From Bacteroidota bacterium (GTDB taxonomy: Bacteria; Bacteroidota; Bacteroidia; Chitinophagales; Saprospiraceae), in contig WGNL01000017.1 of the NCBI GenBank assembly GCA_016124585.1, forward strand, positions 118,267 through 182,266: 64,000 nt of DNA. Reading direction: 5' to 3'. Positions 41,496 through 56,400 of the stretch are shown piece by piece; the first letter of the stretch is position 1, and every line of letters begins with the position of its first letter. The translations under genes and the position numbers were made by a program. The notes beneath the pieces are model-generated. The model was not told where the DNA came from. It did no database searches and worked only from the letters and a program-made list of their open reading frames with translations.

Positions 41496-44400
41496 ATGCG
41501 CAATCGTTTACTCCCAATATTCACAATCCTTTTCTTCGCAAAAACAGCCTTTGCGCAGCAAGTCTATCCCGTGTCGCTCACGGGCCTGCTCATCCCGCCC
41601 CATTCCCTCGACCTGAGTGTGTATGGAACCCAGCGTTCGCAAGACCTCGTCTTCACAGCTGCCCTCACCGACCCCATCGAGCTATACCGGGATACCCGCC
41701 TGAAACTCTACTTCGAAAACAACGGTAAAACCCTGTACACCACCGACCCGAACGCCAATTTCACGCCCATCCGCCTGAACATGAACCAGCCCGTCCAACT
41801 TGACGGGTTTGCGCTGCAACCCTACCTCCAACCAGAAGCACTGCTCGGAGCGGCGGGTCAGGGCCAAGGTTCGGTCATCGTTCCTGAAGGGTTGAACCGC
41901 ATTTGTGTGGAAGTGATTGACCTGGAGCGCAACGTGCCCATTTCAAGGAAAACCTGTGTCACCGGCGGTTTTTTCCTCAACGAACCGCCGCTCCTACAAC
42001 TTCCCGCCTGCGGCGGAAACGTGCCACAGACCAATTTCCAAAACCAAACCTTCACCTGGACGCCCCTCCACAGCGGTTCCGGCAACAACCCCGCCCCTGT
42101 CGAGTACCTGTTCCAACTCGTGGAAATCCAGCCCGGCGTTGACCCCAACGATGGCTTTGATTTTAGCCTGAAAATACTGGAGCGCATCACGATGTCGCCC
42201 TCCCTGATTTACGGCCCGACCGACCCCATCCTCCAGCCCGGCCATATCTACGCTTGGCGGGTACAGGCCCGCAATATGCTCAAGCCCGGCCTGCTGTTCC
42301 GCAACAACGGCTTCAGCCAAGTTTGCACCTTTATATATGGTGATGGATTTGTAATGCCAGGGGGTGAAATGGCTGCCGAAGCTGCTGAGGAAGAGCGGGT
42401 CGCTCCGCAAGGCTGCGAGGTCTTCGACACGGATTTCGGGCCGATATTTTCGCAGGACTACACGCCTGCTGCCATGCAGGAAGGCGATACCGTCAAGGTG
42501 GGCTGGTTCAATCTGGTAGTGACCAATATTTTTGGATATGGCGACGGTGCCAACGGCTTCGGTTTCATCAAAATTCCGATGCTGAATGCAGCGGTGCAGG
42601 TCTCGTTCACAGGGCTGAAGGTCAAACCGAACACCAATCGCTGTTATGCTGTGGAAAGTATCGTGGCGACAGACGACACCCAGTTTTTTACCGAAATGCA
42701 AAACGGTGGCTACCCCGTCGAAGGTTATTTTCAGCAACTCCAGAACGATTTTGAAAATGGCCGTTTTCGCAACCAAATTTCCAGTCAACTGGACTTGAAC
42801 GGCAACCCCATCCCCTTGCCCATCGGTATTCAGAATGAGCAATCGCCCAATATGGTAGTGGTCAACGAGCTGCGTTTCACCCCCCGGAATGCCTACATGA
42901 CCTGCACCGCTTATCAGGTCAATGAAGACGGATCGCTCAACGGATTCGGCCCGACGGAAATTCCCATCACGCCTTACGGTGTTAAGAACGGTGCCCGCCT
43001 GAAAGTGGCACAGGGTGGCGGTGCAACAGGTGTTTATGCTGGAATTTTCCTCACCGGAGCGGGCGGCGAAACTGACAAAACAGGTATGAACCTTGACTGC
43101 GGCGGCTTCAAATCGCTGTTCCTCGACACCGAATTCACCGTGGATTCCACGCTGATGAAAACGGCGGATGGCACCCCCGTCCACTTCCGGCTGGCCAGCA
43201 GCAAGGCTGACCCGGTGGACTACCTCGGTGGCATCAAGAAATTCGACGGCTTCACGCTGCCCAAGCTGCCCGGCTACCAGTTTTCGATGAAAAACGGCCA
43301 GCTCGACCTCAGCGAGGTGAAAAAAATCGGGCAGAACAAGCTTGCCGTCAGCCATCCCGAAACCGGACAGGACAACTGGCAGGGGCTTTACCTTGATGAC
43401 GTTTCCGTCACCTTCCCGCCCAGTTTCAATCTCTTGGGCGACGACAAACAAATCCAACTCGACCAAGGCAGTTTCGCCCTCGATGCTACGGGTGGGCAAG
43501 GTCATTTTTACAAAAAGAACCTGCTCTCGCTGGACAAAGGCCGCATGGGCACTTGGCCTTACTCGGTGGACAGCCTGCAAATGCGCATTGCCGAAGGCGA
43601 AATGGAGCGCACTTGGCTCACTGGTCAAGTGAAACTGCCGCTGCTGGACGAGCCGTTCCCGTACAGCGGCGAATTCAATTTGTTTGACGAAGACAAGCTG
43701 CAAATCCAGTTGGAACAAGGCCAACGAACGATGAGCCTGTGGAGCGGAAAAATGCAGGTCACTGCCGAGTCGAAAGTGGAAGCGGAGATGAAAGATTTTG
43801 GCACAGCGGGCAAGGAACTGATACCAAGCGCCAAGCTGGCGGGGCTGTTTTCTATGTCCCTGAGTTCGAGCGAATTCGACAAGTATTTGACCGGGGACAA
43901 GGCGGTGATAAAAAACCGCCTGCGTGGGATTTTTGGCTACAACGACCATAATCCGAAGTTTGAACTGAACAACCTTGACATAAAGGAATTGGTGATTGAC
44001 CCCTACCAATTGCCGAGTGAAAGATACAAGTTACTGGATTACAGCATCGCTGAAGATGGCTTGAAAATAGAGGATGTTCCAGCAAAGTTGGGCGAAGCCC
44101 GTATCAGGTATACGGAGCAGGATTCAGCAGGAAATGAGGAACTGGCGCTGGAACTGATCGTGAAACAAGGAAACGAAATCGTCCAGTTCAGCTTCATCGC
44201 AAGGATGTCGGCCTCGGGCAATTTTGAGTTGAATAGAATCGAAGTGCAAACGGAAGGTGTGCAGTGCGATTGCCATGCTTACGTGCCGTTCGACCGCAAC
44301 AATGTGGAAGGCATCGGGCAGATGCTGGAGCGGGTTTACGATAAATTTTATGCCCCTGATTTTTCTGCCACCCAATCGGCGGGAAGCCTTGCCAGCGCTG

Positions 44401-47400
44401 GGGATTTTTCATCTGAATTGCTCCAAAATGCCCACAAAAAAGCCTTGCTCACAGAAATGGAATCCCAACTCTTCGGTGGCTTTCCCATCGTCGATGACGT
44501 GCTGACCATTGATTTTTTGGGCGTGCAACTGAGCATGGAGCAAAACGGCAGTGACTGGTCGGCAGCCAAGTCCATTGAGCGCAGTTCCGCCAATTTCACG
44601 TTTGAAAACATAGACGCCCTGCCCGTGAGCGGCGAGCGGCGGTTACCCATCAACTTGACACCGGATTTGCTCACCAAAATGGGCATCACCAACACCGCCC
44701 TGCCCGACAATGCCCGCCTGCTCATCTCCGATTTCAGGGTGGAGGGAGGCACGAGCTACAACGCCTCCAATACCAAGGTAGAGTTCACGCTGCTGGTGAA
44801 AATGAACGCCGAAACCTACGCCCAGTTTGTGCGGAAGGACGTGAAGGTCAGCCCAACCAGCGTGGACATGGCAGATTTTTACCTGCTGCTGGATGCCGAT
44901 GTGAAGGTCAAAAACCGCTTTTTCGATGGTACGGCAGACAGGCCCGGCGGCATCAGGCTTTTGAAAAATGCACCTGCTTCCGGCAAGCCCAGTGAGAGCC
45001 AGCACAGCTATGCCTACATGACCTGCGTGGGCTTCCATTATTTCAATGTGCAAGGCGAGTACGCCGTGCCGTTCAAGGGCAACGTGGAATTTCCGGAGGG
45101 AAAACTCAAGCTGCGGGATTTGGAAAAAGACAAGCCGAAGGAGGCGGAGAGCCAGTTGAAATTTGCCTTCGTCGTCCATCAGAAGACGGAATTGGGCAAG
45201 TTCATCGCTGGGGTTCGGCAAAAAACCACGGATGGGAAAGTGCTGAATTTCGTGGGCGAAGGTGCCGAAGGGCTGATTCTGAAGGCAGGCGAATCCAACG
45301 AGATTTACCTCGATTTTGACCCCGACAAAAACCAGAAAGGACTGCACGAATACGCCGGGCCTGATTTCATGGGGCTTTATTTCAATAAAATAAACGTGGA
45401 AATAGAGGGCCTCTCGGTGGATGAAGCAGGTGGTAATGTGGAAGTGGAGATTGCCGATTTCCACTTCAGCCCTGTCCCTAATTTCGGATTCAATGGTTTG
45501 GGCGGCGCTTTCCGCAAGGAAAAATTCTTGCCTTACGAGCAAAAAAAGAAGCTCGGTGGCTGGCAGTACTCAGTGGATTTTTTGGAAATAGATTTCGACA
45601 ACGCCTGGAAAAACGACAACCAGCCCGCCCATCTCGAAGGCAAGCTGCGCTGCCCCCTGTTCAAGGACGACGAGGACAAAAACCTGTTCAGCTACGCCGG
45701 CAACCTGAGCTTCGAGCGATCAAAGGACAAGGATGGCAAGTTCCACTACCACCCCAGCGCAGCGTTCGGCATTGACGGTGTTGACCCCGAATTTGTTTAC
45801 AAAGCCGACTGGATTCCGGGCATGACGATGAAGCTGGATGGGAGTTCTACGGTTTCGCTGGATTGGGTAGAACTGGAAGGCCAACCGAGCGGCTTTCTGC
45901 CTTCGGTGGAACTGAACGGTACCTCCGACATTGCCTTCAAGCGGAGCGACCCTAGCCTACCGCAGGCACTCAAGGATATGTGGTTTGACTTGGAGTTCAA
46001 GAAAATGGAATTCTCGGCGCTCAAAATCAACAAGTCGGACTCAGAGGGCACGCCGATTTCCAGCAACGCCAAATTGAAAGGCATCCGCACCCTGAGCATG
46101 GGCACTTGGGGCGGCAGTGAGGATGCTTCGGACAATATCATCGGCTTCCCCGTCTGGTTTGACAAACCAAAATTCGTGTACGATGCAGCCAAGTACGAGT
46201 TCGGGCTGACGATTCAGGTGCAGGTCAACCTCTCGCCGGAAAGCATGCTCGGCAGCGTTGGAAATGAGGGAAAACTGGGCACCGACCTCGCCAATACCGC
46301 CACCACGGCCAATGCTTTTTATCAAAAAAATGACAAACTGGAGGACGTGCTGGGCACGGGACTTTCCGGCAAGACGACCGTCGGCTTTTATTTTAAACCG
46401 GAAAATGAAAAGCTGGCCTATTCCCGTACCACGCTCGAATCGGTCGAATTCAAAGGGCAGATGATGGGATTCGTCTCCGTGGAGGGCAGCCTCAATATTT
46501 TCAAAGTCACCAACGAGGAGGATAAGAAATGGGGCCGGGGCTTCATCGCAAGGGCCAAAGTGGCGCTGGGATTGGAGTCCATGGAGGGCGAGTTCGAGGC
46601 CATTTTCCAGACTGGAAAAGTGGAAGACCCCGTCAAGGGAAACTTCCGGTACTGGTTCGTTGACTTGGAACTGGCGGCTGGCGGCGGCAGCGTATTCGAT
46701 GGGGGAAAAACGGCCATGGACATGCTCAAAAACGGCAGCAGTGCAGCGGAAGAAAGCGGCAAGGTTATCGGCCCATATAACCTTCGCTTGCAGGGCGGTG
46801 GCGGCGGTTTTTATTGGAACATGGAGAAACTGCCCGGCCTGAATCTCGAACGTGGCGACGGCAGCACGCCCGGTGCCAGCCTTTCCAAATTCATTTACGA
46901 ACCCAAGAAAACCAGCTACGGCGGCTATCTTACAGGCATTTTTTCGCTAGTAAAACAACAACTCCTAGCGCTCGATTTATCGCTCTTGGTCGAAGTGGGC
47001 AACAACGACGCAGGCAATATGAGCCTGAAAAAAATCACCATCCGGGGTGGCGGCTTCATGATGCCGCCATCCATGGGTGGGCGGGATGGCGCTCCGGTGA
47101 AATTGGGGGCACAGATTGAACTGGACATCCCGAACCAGCGGATTGCCGGGGATTTCAGCGCCTTTGCCGACTACAGTTTAGGCGTCGGAACTTTCAAATT
47201 ATTCAGCCTGAGTATTGACTCCACCAAGTCGAAAGGCTCCATGCTCATCAGTTGGAAGGACGGCGGCAAGTTCTACATCAAGGCGGGCCGACCCAATGCC
47301 CGTTTGGGGGCAGAGCTTTCCACATTTGGGCTGGATTTCAGCGTCGGTAATTATTTTCAGATTGGGCAGGACATTGACCCGATACCGAACGTCAACGAAA

Positions 47401-50400
47401 TCGTGCCGGGCTGGCCAGTACCTGCCGAAAAGGCCAAACGGGAAATTGACCCCAACAATGGGCTTTGTTTTGGCTTAAATTACAATTTGCGCAAGTCCTT
47501 TGACATGGCCATTTTCTACGCCGCCGTGGAAGGCGGTTTCGGTTTTGATGTGGCGCTGGGAACCACCAATCAAAAATGCGACGACCGCCGTTTCGGTTTG
47601 AATGGCTGGATGGTGAAGGGCCAGATTTTCGCATACGTAGGCGCTGATGTGGGTCTGCAGTACAACCTCGGTTTCAAAAAAGGCAAGGTGAGCGTGATGA
47701 ACTGTAGCCTGGCAGCCATGCTGCGGGGGCAGTTTCCGAACCCTTCGCTTTTCAACGGGCAGTTGGCGGGCAAATACTCCGTGCTGGGTGGCTTGGTAGA
47801 AGGCAGTTTCAACTTGAAATTCCGCTTGGCTTCTGAAAAAGACATTGCCTGCCTCAACTCCGTGCTGAGCAACCCCAATGCAGCCCTCGCCGACCTGCCC
47901 ATCGTGGCGGACAAATACCCCAGCGACGACGAGAACAAGGACATCCCCATTTTCGCCAATCCAAAACTGGTGTACAACCTGAACGTCGGCCACGAGCTGG
48001 TCATCACGGATGTGGATGTGAACGGCGACGAAATCACCCGCTACTTCAAGCCCGTGCTCGACCCGACTGAGGGTTTTTTGTTGAAAAAAGGCACGACGGT
48101 CATCCCCTGCGAAATGGTGGCCGAAGCCAAGAGTACTAAGCTGAAACCCCTGAAAATGCTGGAACCGTTGACGTCCTACACCATGTCGTACAAAATAAAA
48201 TGGCAGGAGAAAAAGAACGACAAATGGGAGTTCATGACCGGCACGGGCGCTACGGAGGAAGGTTCGATTAGTTTTAAAACGGGCAAACTGCCAGATGTCA
48301 TCGTATCGGAATTTCTCGACTACCACGCCCCCGGCCGCAACCAGCGCTACTGGCACCCCGGCTACGCTTCGACCCGCATCAAATTTGACAAGGCAGCCCC
48401 TCCCGGCACCGACTGGCAGCAGCAGTATTTTCCACAATCGAAACAAGTGCCGAACTATGGCAACGTGAACTACGACTACGTGGTGCGCCTCAGCCGCTAC
48501 GATGCCGCTGGCAACGTGGAGGAAGTGCAGGACGTACCGCTATCCGAATATCCGGGCCTGAAAAACTTCCAAATACCCGTCACGGAGTACATTCAGGTGG
48601 GCACGCAGTTCATCATTCCAACGGTGAAAATCCAAAATGCGCAAGGCTTGAACGTGGGATTTGCTGGCTTGAACGACATCATCACGACCGACCAGAAATG
48701 GAAGGGCAAACTTTGCCAGCTTCAGCTCATGCGTTTGCCGATTTTACCCAAAACGACCACAGCGGAGCAAAAAGAAGCCAAAACGGAAACAGGAGCCACG
48801 GCAGGACTTGGGGAGGGAGAATCGGCGGCTTTCAGCACCATCAATGTTTCAAAAACAAAACTCGCCTCCAACGAGGGCAAAATCCCAGCAGAATATGGGG
48901 TAAAAGTGCTTTACGAGTATTGGTTTGCAACGAGCAAATACGATAATCTGAACGAAAAACTGGCGGCAAGCTCAGTGCAGTCGTACAAGAGCAACGTCAA
49001 GCGGACGGACTACAACCACCCCGATGACAAGACGGAACTTAATTTCTCCTTTAAAACCACTGACCAGGCTTTCCCCGGTTTCACCGATGATTATTTTGGT
49101 TTCAAAAACAGCACGGAAGGCTTCGACCAGTTCGACCTCGACCGCATCCGGCTGAATGCAGTGGTGACGTATCCCGAGGCTTTTTACCTGAAGGACAAAC
49201 TTTGGAACGATGCCAACGGGGCCGCCCGTTTTGCTGCTTTCAGCCAGATTTCCTTTGGGGAAACGGTGCATTACGATTACCGGACCATCCCGAATTTCAA
49301 TATTGACTTCGGCTGTGCCATCGGTGGCAACCAGCTTACGACGTACAATTCCCTACTGAATTCCGATAAGGCGCTCACCCTCGACAACCTGAAAAAATAT
49401 TGGAATTCGAGGATTGTGAACCCGCAAAATGAACAAGAATGGTTGGGCAATTTTCTCTTGCCAGGCAACGGGAACAACAACCTGACAGCGGATGAAATCA
49501 CGGGCCGTAAGCTGAAAAACTACAGCCTTTACAACGGAAAGCAAGTGCTGGAAAGCTGGAAAGGCGATGTGCTGAGCGACCCGCAATCGTTCGGGATGAT
49601 TTACCAAGACCAACGCTCCCGCATCCTGGGCTTGCAGTACATGACCATGCGGGCCACCATCGACAAGGCGTATGCGACTGCCGTCAATTCCGCCGTATTT
49701 TCAAACGGAGCATCAGGCGTTCGGGCTGCCGCTGTGAAAATCAGTGAACGCTACGGCCACTCGAACGAGTGGAACAACCAATTTTGGGATTTCAGCGAGC
49801 ATACGGTCACTGGCGAGTACGTGAAATGCTACAATTGTACAGGTTTTTTAGACAGCAAAGACGAATACGCACAAGGCACCTTTGGCCCCACCCAGTGGGT
49901 TTACACTTCACCAAGGGAAAGCAGCACGAAGGTGGACTTCTCGCCCATGAAGAATTGGTACAAAAACGTCAGCGAAACCATCACAGGCGAGGCCGCCGCC
50001 TACTACAAAGGCAAGGTTCAAATCAACATCCCCAAGCTGGCCAAGTGGCAGGGCATGGGCCAGTCTGTGCGCTCCTCTTTCAACTCCTACCCAAGCTATC
50101 AAGTGGCAGTATCGCCCAATCGGCCCGGTGTCAGCAGCACGAACGGCACGATTAACTCCAACGTCTCCGCCACCAATACGGGTGCTTCTGCCTTCAAGTT
50201 TTCCCGACAGGGAGCAGATATTTTCTTGGATGATTTCCCCCGTGACGCCAACTTGGTTTCCATCGAAATACAGTTTGCCGATGCCGCTGGCAATTTCAAA
50301 CGTGCTGCCTTCTGGGACGGCCCGGCCAATGAAGTGGACCTCTACGACGCCTCCGGCAAACGGGCCATCAAGTACAATGCCTCACTCCCCGGCACCGATG

Positions 50401-53400
50401 GCAGCATCAACCTCTCCGATTTGTTCAATATCCCAGCGGAAGGCGGCAACACGATTGCCACCTGGTCGAAGGCCAATATTTACCGCAACAACAACGTGCG
50501 GGTACTCGTGCGGACGAACCAGGCCACTTACACTTTCGAGAAAAATGCGTCCACTGGTTTGGTCGCCCTCGACAACAAGAACCAATCGAACGACTCCCGC
50601 CGCCAGAAGGCCGTGCATTTCAGCCGAGGCACTGGTGCCAGCGCCAATATGCTCACCATGAAAATGATCGGTTCGGCGGGCGACTGGGATTTTGGCGGCT
50701 GCCTCTTGGTGGACAACGAGCGTAAACAGGCCGTCGCCCATTTGGATAAAAACCGCCAACTGACCCGCTACAGCTACAACGTCGATGGCTTTTTAGCCGC
50801 CACTTCCACCTACACCGACGGCTCGCCGATGGTCGAACTTGACCCTACCCGCAACTACACCCTCTACGTGGCCAAGGCTGGGCAAACGGAGTACAGCGCC
50901 GCCCTGCTGCTGGACAAGACGCAGTTTTGGCGGGATAAAGTGGGGCAGTTTTTTGAAGAAGGTACCTTCGGCGAAGCCAACAAAGGCACGGTTGACCCGC
51001 TCGGGGTGGTGGCCTACCCCCGTGGAACGAGCGCCGTTGCCGTGCCCGGCAAGGTGGAGGCGGAAAATTATGCGCTGCCCAACCTTCCGATGCTGAACGG
51101 GAACGGCGTTGCCTACAAGGAAAATAACCTGAACAATAACACCTTCTACCGCCCTAGTGATGGCGTGGGTATTACCAAAGACCAGGAAGACATCATCGTT
51201 TACAGCATTGAAACGGGGTATTGGTTCACCTATAAAATCAAGGTGCAGACTGCTGGGAAATACATTTTGGACATCCGTGGCCGGGCGAATGGGACGGACC
51301 GAAAAATCGACGTTGAACTCGATGGGAAACCTATGGCTGGTTCGCCCGTCACCCTGAAACAAACGCCGGATGGTGGCTATTGGAACCCTTGGCGCAATGC
51401 CCCGATGGACATCACGAGGCTGGAGAATTTCGACCTGCCTGCTGGCGAGCACACCCTGAAACTGAAGTTTACCGGGGAGTTCAATTTGGACTATCTCCAG
51501 TTCAAGGCTTTTGCGCCGGACATCGAAATCAAAGGCAATGGCTTGGAGATTTTGGACAATTCCACGGGGTTCAACTCTGACAACGGGACGGATTTCGGCA
51601 ACCAGCCTTGCGAAGCAGCACCCAAGGTTTTTACCATCAAAAACAAAGGTGCGGGCAGTCTGCGCCTTACCGGAAACCCAACTGTGAAACTGAGCGGAAC
51701 CAATGCCGCCGACTTCCGGGTGGTGCGCTTTCCAAGCATCATTTCTTTGGAGGAAAACGCCGCCGACAGTTTTGCCATCCAGTTTTTTCCGACGGATAAA
51801 AATCTGGGGGAAAGGACGGCCACTGTCACCGTTGAGTCCAATGCCAAGGATATGCAAAAGCAGGTTTTCACCTTCAATATCAAGGCGACCAACAACCCGG
51901 TGGAGGTGGAACTGCGGGCTGGTTCGAACGTTCTTGTCAGTTCAGCGGCTCAGCCACAATCCGGCGCAGCCAATTATTTTGGGAAAATCAACCAACAAAC
52001 TACGGTCCGAGAATTCACCCTTTTCAACCTCGGAAAATACCCGATGAAGGCCAGCTTCAACCTGGAAGGCGATGCAGCAGGTGAGTACAGTCTGCAAAAT
52101 TTCCCAACAGAACTGGCGGCTGGCAAGAGCCAAAATTTCACCGTGACCTACACGGCGGCAAGCGACAAAATGGGCGTCCGAAATGCGGCCTTGAAAATCC
52201 AGACGATTGATTGCGACGAAAACCCCTACCAGCTTCCGCTCTACGCCTACATCCCCGGCGGCGCCATCAGTTTGAACGAGTTCAACGACTTCGTAAGCGT
52301 ACCCGCCAATGATTTGCTGAACCACGATTTCACGCTGGAGGCTTGGGTAAACGTCAGCCCCGAACGGAAAAACGGTTACCTGTTCAACTTCGACAACCCC
52401 GCCACGATTGACCACATCAGTCTCTCGTTTGCGGGCGGGCCAACGGGTAAGCCCCAGCTCGTGATTGACAACGGCGGCGGTGTGCAAGGCAAATGGGAAG
52501 CCAGCGATAAACTGCCGCTGAATGAATGGGCGCATTTGGCACTCACGGTGCAGGGCACGACGGGCAGGATTTTCGTCAACGGCAATCCGTCGCCGCCGTT
52601 CACCATCGTCGCACCCGTCAACGTGTCGAGGTACACCTGCAAAATTGGCAGCGCCGAACTGGCAGGAACGGCTCAGTTCGACGAATTCAGGATTTGGGGA
52701 ATGGCACTCAGCGAAGCGGAAATCAGGGCCCGCATGAACTGCGAACTGAAAGGCGATGAATACGGCTTGAAGCTGTACTACCCCTTTAACCAAGGTTTTG
52801 CCGGAGGCGACAATACCAGTTTCACGAACGTAAATGACGGACGTGCCGACGGCGACATGGGCGGCAGCCTGAACTGGAGCGTCCAACGGATAGGCACAAA
52901 ATCGAACTGGGTAACGGGCCGCAACTACCTCGAACCAAAGGCAGTCTGCACCGACCAGTTTCCGCAAATCAGCTTGGAATCGGCCACGGGCAAACCCATT
53001 TTCAGCACAGCCGCCGCCAGTGCGGAAACGGATTTCGGGATGGTAAAAGCGGGCGAATCCAAGTCCTTGACTTTCACGATTAAAAATCCCGGTGGCAAGG
53101 AGCTGCAACTCACGGGCCAGCCAAAAATTACCGTGGTAGGCAAGGACGCCAGCCAGTTCCAGCTCTCGCCCGACTTCCAAACCGCCAGCATCCCTGCCGA
53201 CGGCTCGGCCAAATTCACGGTGCAATACGCACCCATCGGCACGGGCTTCGAGCGCAGCGCCACACTGAGTTTTGCGCACAATGCCCAGGGTGGTGGCAGT
53301 TTCATGGTAAACTTGCGGGGCGAGGTGGAGACGCCGGGACTGGCTTTGAGCTTCAACGAAGTCGGCATTTTGGATGAAAAAACCGGGGTGAGTGCCAGTG

Positions 53401-56400
53401 ATGGGACAGAGTTCGGAACGCAAGCACTCAGCAGCGAGACCACCCGGAATTTCAGCATCAAAAACACCGGGAATTTCCCCCTCATCATCAACAGCGTCAC
53501 GGTGGGGCAAGGCAGCACGGCCACTGATTTCACGGTGAAACTGCCCGAACTCCGCACCGTGCCGCCGGGGCAGACCACGACCTTCCCCGTCATTTTCAAA
53601 CCCACGAAATCGGGCCAGCAGAAAGCCACCGTCAGCATCAAATCCAACCTGACCGGGCCTGCTGCCGACTGGACCTTTGCCGTGGCCGGAACGGGGTCGA
53701 ACCCCGCCAACACACTGGCCTTCGCTGGGGATGATTACTTGGAAATCCCGCAGCCGATTTCCTTGGAAAACGACTTTGCCGTGGAGGCTTGGGTCAATAT
53801 CAAAAGCTACAAAAAAGGCTGGAGCATCCTCCAGTTCAATCGGGAAAACAGCACCGACAAAATGGCGTTGGTCAGCAATGACGGGGCAATGTACCTTGAA
53901 ACCACCCTCAATGGCGTGAAGCAATCCACCTATCTGGGTGGCGGCGCCAGCACAGGCGAGTGGACGCATTTGGCACTGACGGCGAGGGATGGGCAGGTGT
54001 ATTTTTATGCCCACAACAGCAATTGCCTCGGGAACAGCAATTCGCCATGCGCCGTTTTTTCACAGGCTTTGCCAGTTCCGAAGGGGAATTTCAAATGCCA
54101 GATTGGGGCAGGCAACAATTTTGTTTTGGATGAATTCCGCCTCTGGAACCGCTGGCTAAGCGTGGACGAAGTGGCCGCCCACCTGAAATGTGAGCTGAAA
54201 GGCGACGAAAACGGGTTAGCCGTTTACTACGATTTCAATCAGGGCGTTCCCAGCGGCGACAACGCCGCCATTTCCATTTCCACCAACAAAAAACTGGGCG
54301 TGGGGAACAATGGCGTCCTGAAAAATTTTGCGCTGGCTGGCGCCAACTCCAACTGGGTGACGAGTGAAAATGGCGTGACGAAGGGCCAATGCCTGGCCTA
54401 CATTGCCAACCCATTCGCCGTGAGCAAGCCCTCTCCGCTGGCGCTCATTCCGACGGGCAGTAAATTCCGTGATTTTTCAGCAACACCTTTGAACAACGAA
54501 ATCAGGGACACCCTTCAAATAGAAAACCTCACGGCTACAGCCCTGACCATGAACTTGACTTTACTGGGCTTCAACAAACAGGATTTCCTGCTGTCTCCTT
54601 CGGGGGAAGTGAGCATTCCGGCGAAGGGCAAAATCCCCGTTGTGGTCAGCTTCCGACCAACGAGCCTCGGTGACAAAGATGCCCAAATCAATATCGCCGT
54701 GGCTGGACAAACCAGTAATTGGACGAGCAGCTTGAGCGGCACGGGCACCCCATCCGGCACGGCGCTGGATTTCACAGGCAACAACGATTACCTACAAGTA
54801 CCTTCCGGCGATTATTTCAAGGGAGATTTCACCATCGAATTCTATGTGAAAGACTGGTACACCTGGGGCCAACCCGTTTCACTCCTCGATTTCGGCGATG
54901 GACAAGGTAATCGGATTCAGCTGCGCAATTTCCCCTTCCCTACCCTCGTCGTCACGAAGAACAATGTCCCTTCGGCGTTCGGCGGCAATGATTATGAAAT
55001 CCTCAAAGGCTGGCACCACGTAGCCGTATCGGTGAGCGGCAACAGCGGCAAAATTTACCTCGATGGCGACCTGGCCAATTCCTTCACCGTGGATGCACCA
55101 CGGTCGTCAATTTGGAACAACAACAGCCTCGGAAAGGGCTGCTATCTCAAGTTGGACGAGTTTCGGATTTGGGGACGTGGCCTCAGCCAAAATGAAATCC
55201 GGGCGAGGAAAAACTGCGAGCTGAAGGGCGATGAAGACGGCCTGCTGCTGTACTATGATTTCAACCAGGGCATCCCTTCCAGCCGACTGGATACCCAACG
55301 TTTTGGCTTCGCAAAAGACAAACGTCAAGGCGGGAACAAGGACGGCGCATTGGTGGACTTTGATGGCGTCGTTGGTCAGTCGAACTGGATTGACGGCGGC
55401 AGTCCCGCCAGCGGGGTTTGTACACCCTACCAGCGGGATTTGGTGGTAACGGGCGGCAACCCAGTGCTCGATATTCCGAATGGTAGTCCTGCGACGACCA
55501 CCAACGGTACCGATTTCGGTTACTTGGCCACTAGTAAGGAAATGGAGCGGCAGTTTGAAATCGAGAACACTGCAGCCAGTTCGGTCACCATCTCGGGCAT
55601 CGCTGCAGGCGGTGATTTTGTGGCTTCGCAACCGCTGCAAACAAGCTTGCAGCCAGGTGAGAAGACCAGTTTCACCATAAAATTCAATCCAGCAACCCCT
55701 GGCAGCAAGCAGGCCACCGTTTCCATCCAACGGAGCTTGCCGGGCGAGTGGAAGTTCAACGTGACAGGGGTCGGGATGCCGCTCGTGGGCGACATCAAAC
55801 TGGCAGTAGAAGGGGCAAAACTCAATACCTACAAGGGTTTGAACGGTGATAATGTCACTTCTCAAGTTCTTCAAAATGCCTCAATCGGCACTCCAATTTC
55901 CAATCATTCAACGCTGGACATGGGCGAGGCCAAGGCAGGTATCTCGCCTGTTTTCACCCTACGAATTGACAACAAAGGCGCAAAAGCGCTCAACCTGACA
56001 GGTAGTCCGAAAATACAGTTGAGCGGGCTAGACGCTGCGCAATTCAGCGTGACGAATTGGTACGATGAAACCCCATTTAACTACGCTGAAATTCTCGCCG
56101 AAGGCTCCCAAAATTTCAATGTTAAATTCCAGCCAAGCGGCGCTTTCGGCAACCGCAGCGCCACTCTGACCATCCTGAGCGATGACCCCGACGAGAGCAG
56201 TTTCACAGTGCAATTGAAGGGCAAATTCGTGGCGTCCAGTGCTGTCATGGAGGTGAAAAGATCAGGCTCCTACGGCTACGACATCCCAGAGCCAGTCAGC
56301 CTTTCGAACAACGCCCCGGCAGGCAGTCTGACCGATTTTGGCGATGTGAATGTCACGCTGTCGAAGGACATGTATTTCAAGATTTTGGCCGACCCGACCA

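Noticed and set aside
41994..44009. 671-residue open frame on the - strand
   Set aside because: It lies fully inside the giant + strand gene, shows no signal, start context or family motif, and reflects codon bias of the real frame.
51942..54014. 690-residue open frame on the - strand
   Set aside because: Antisense to the LamG/ASH part of the giant gene; the + frame has clear repeat domains and the - frame has none.
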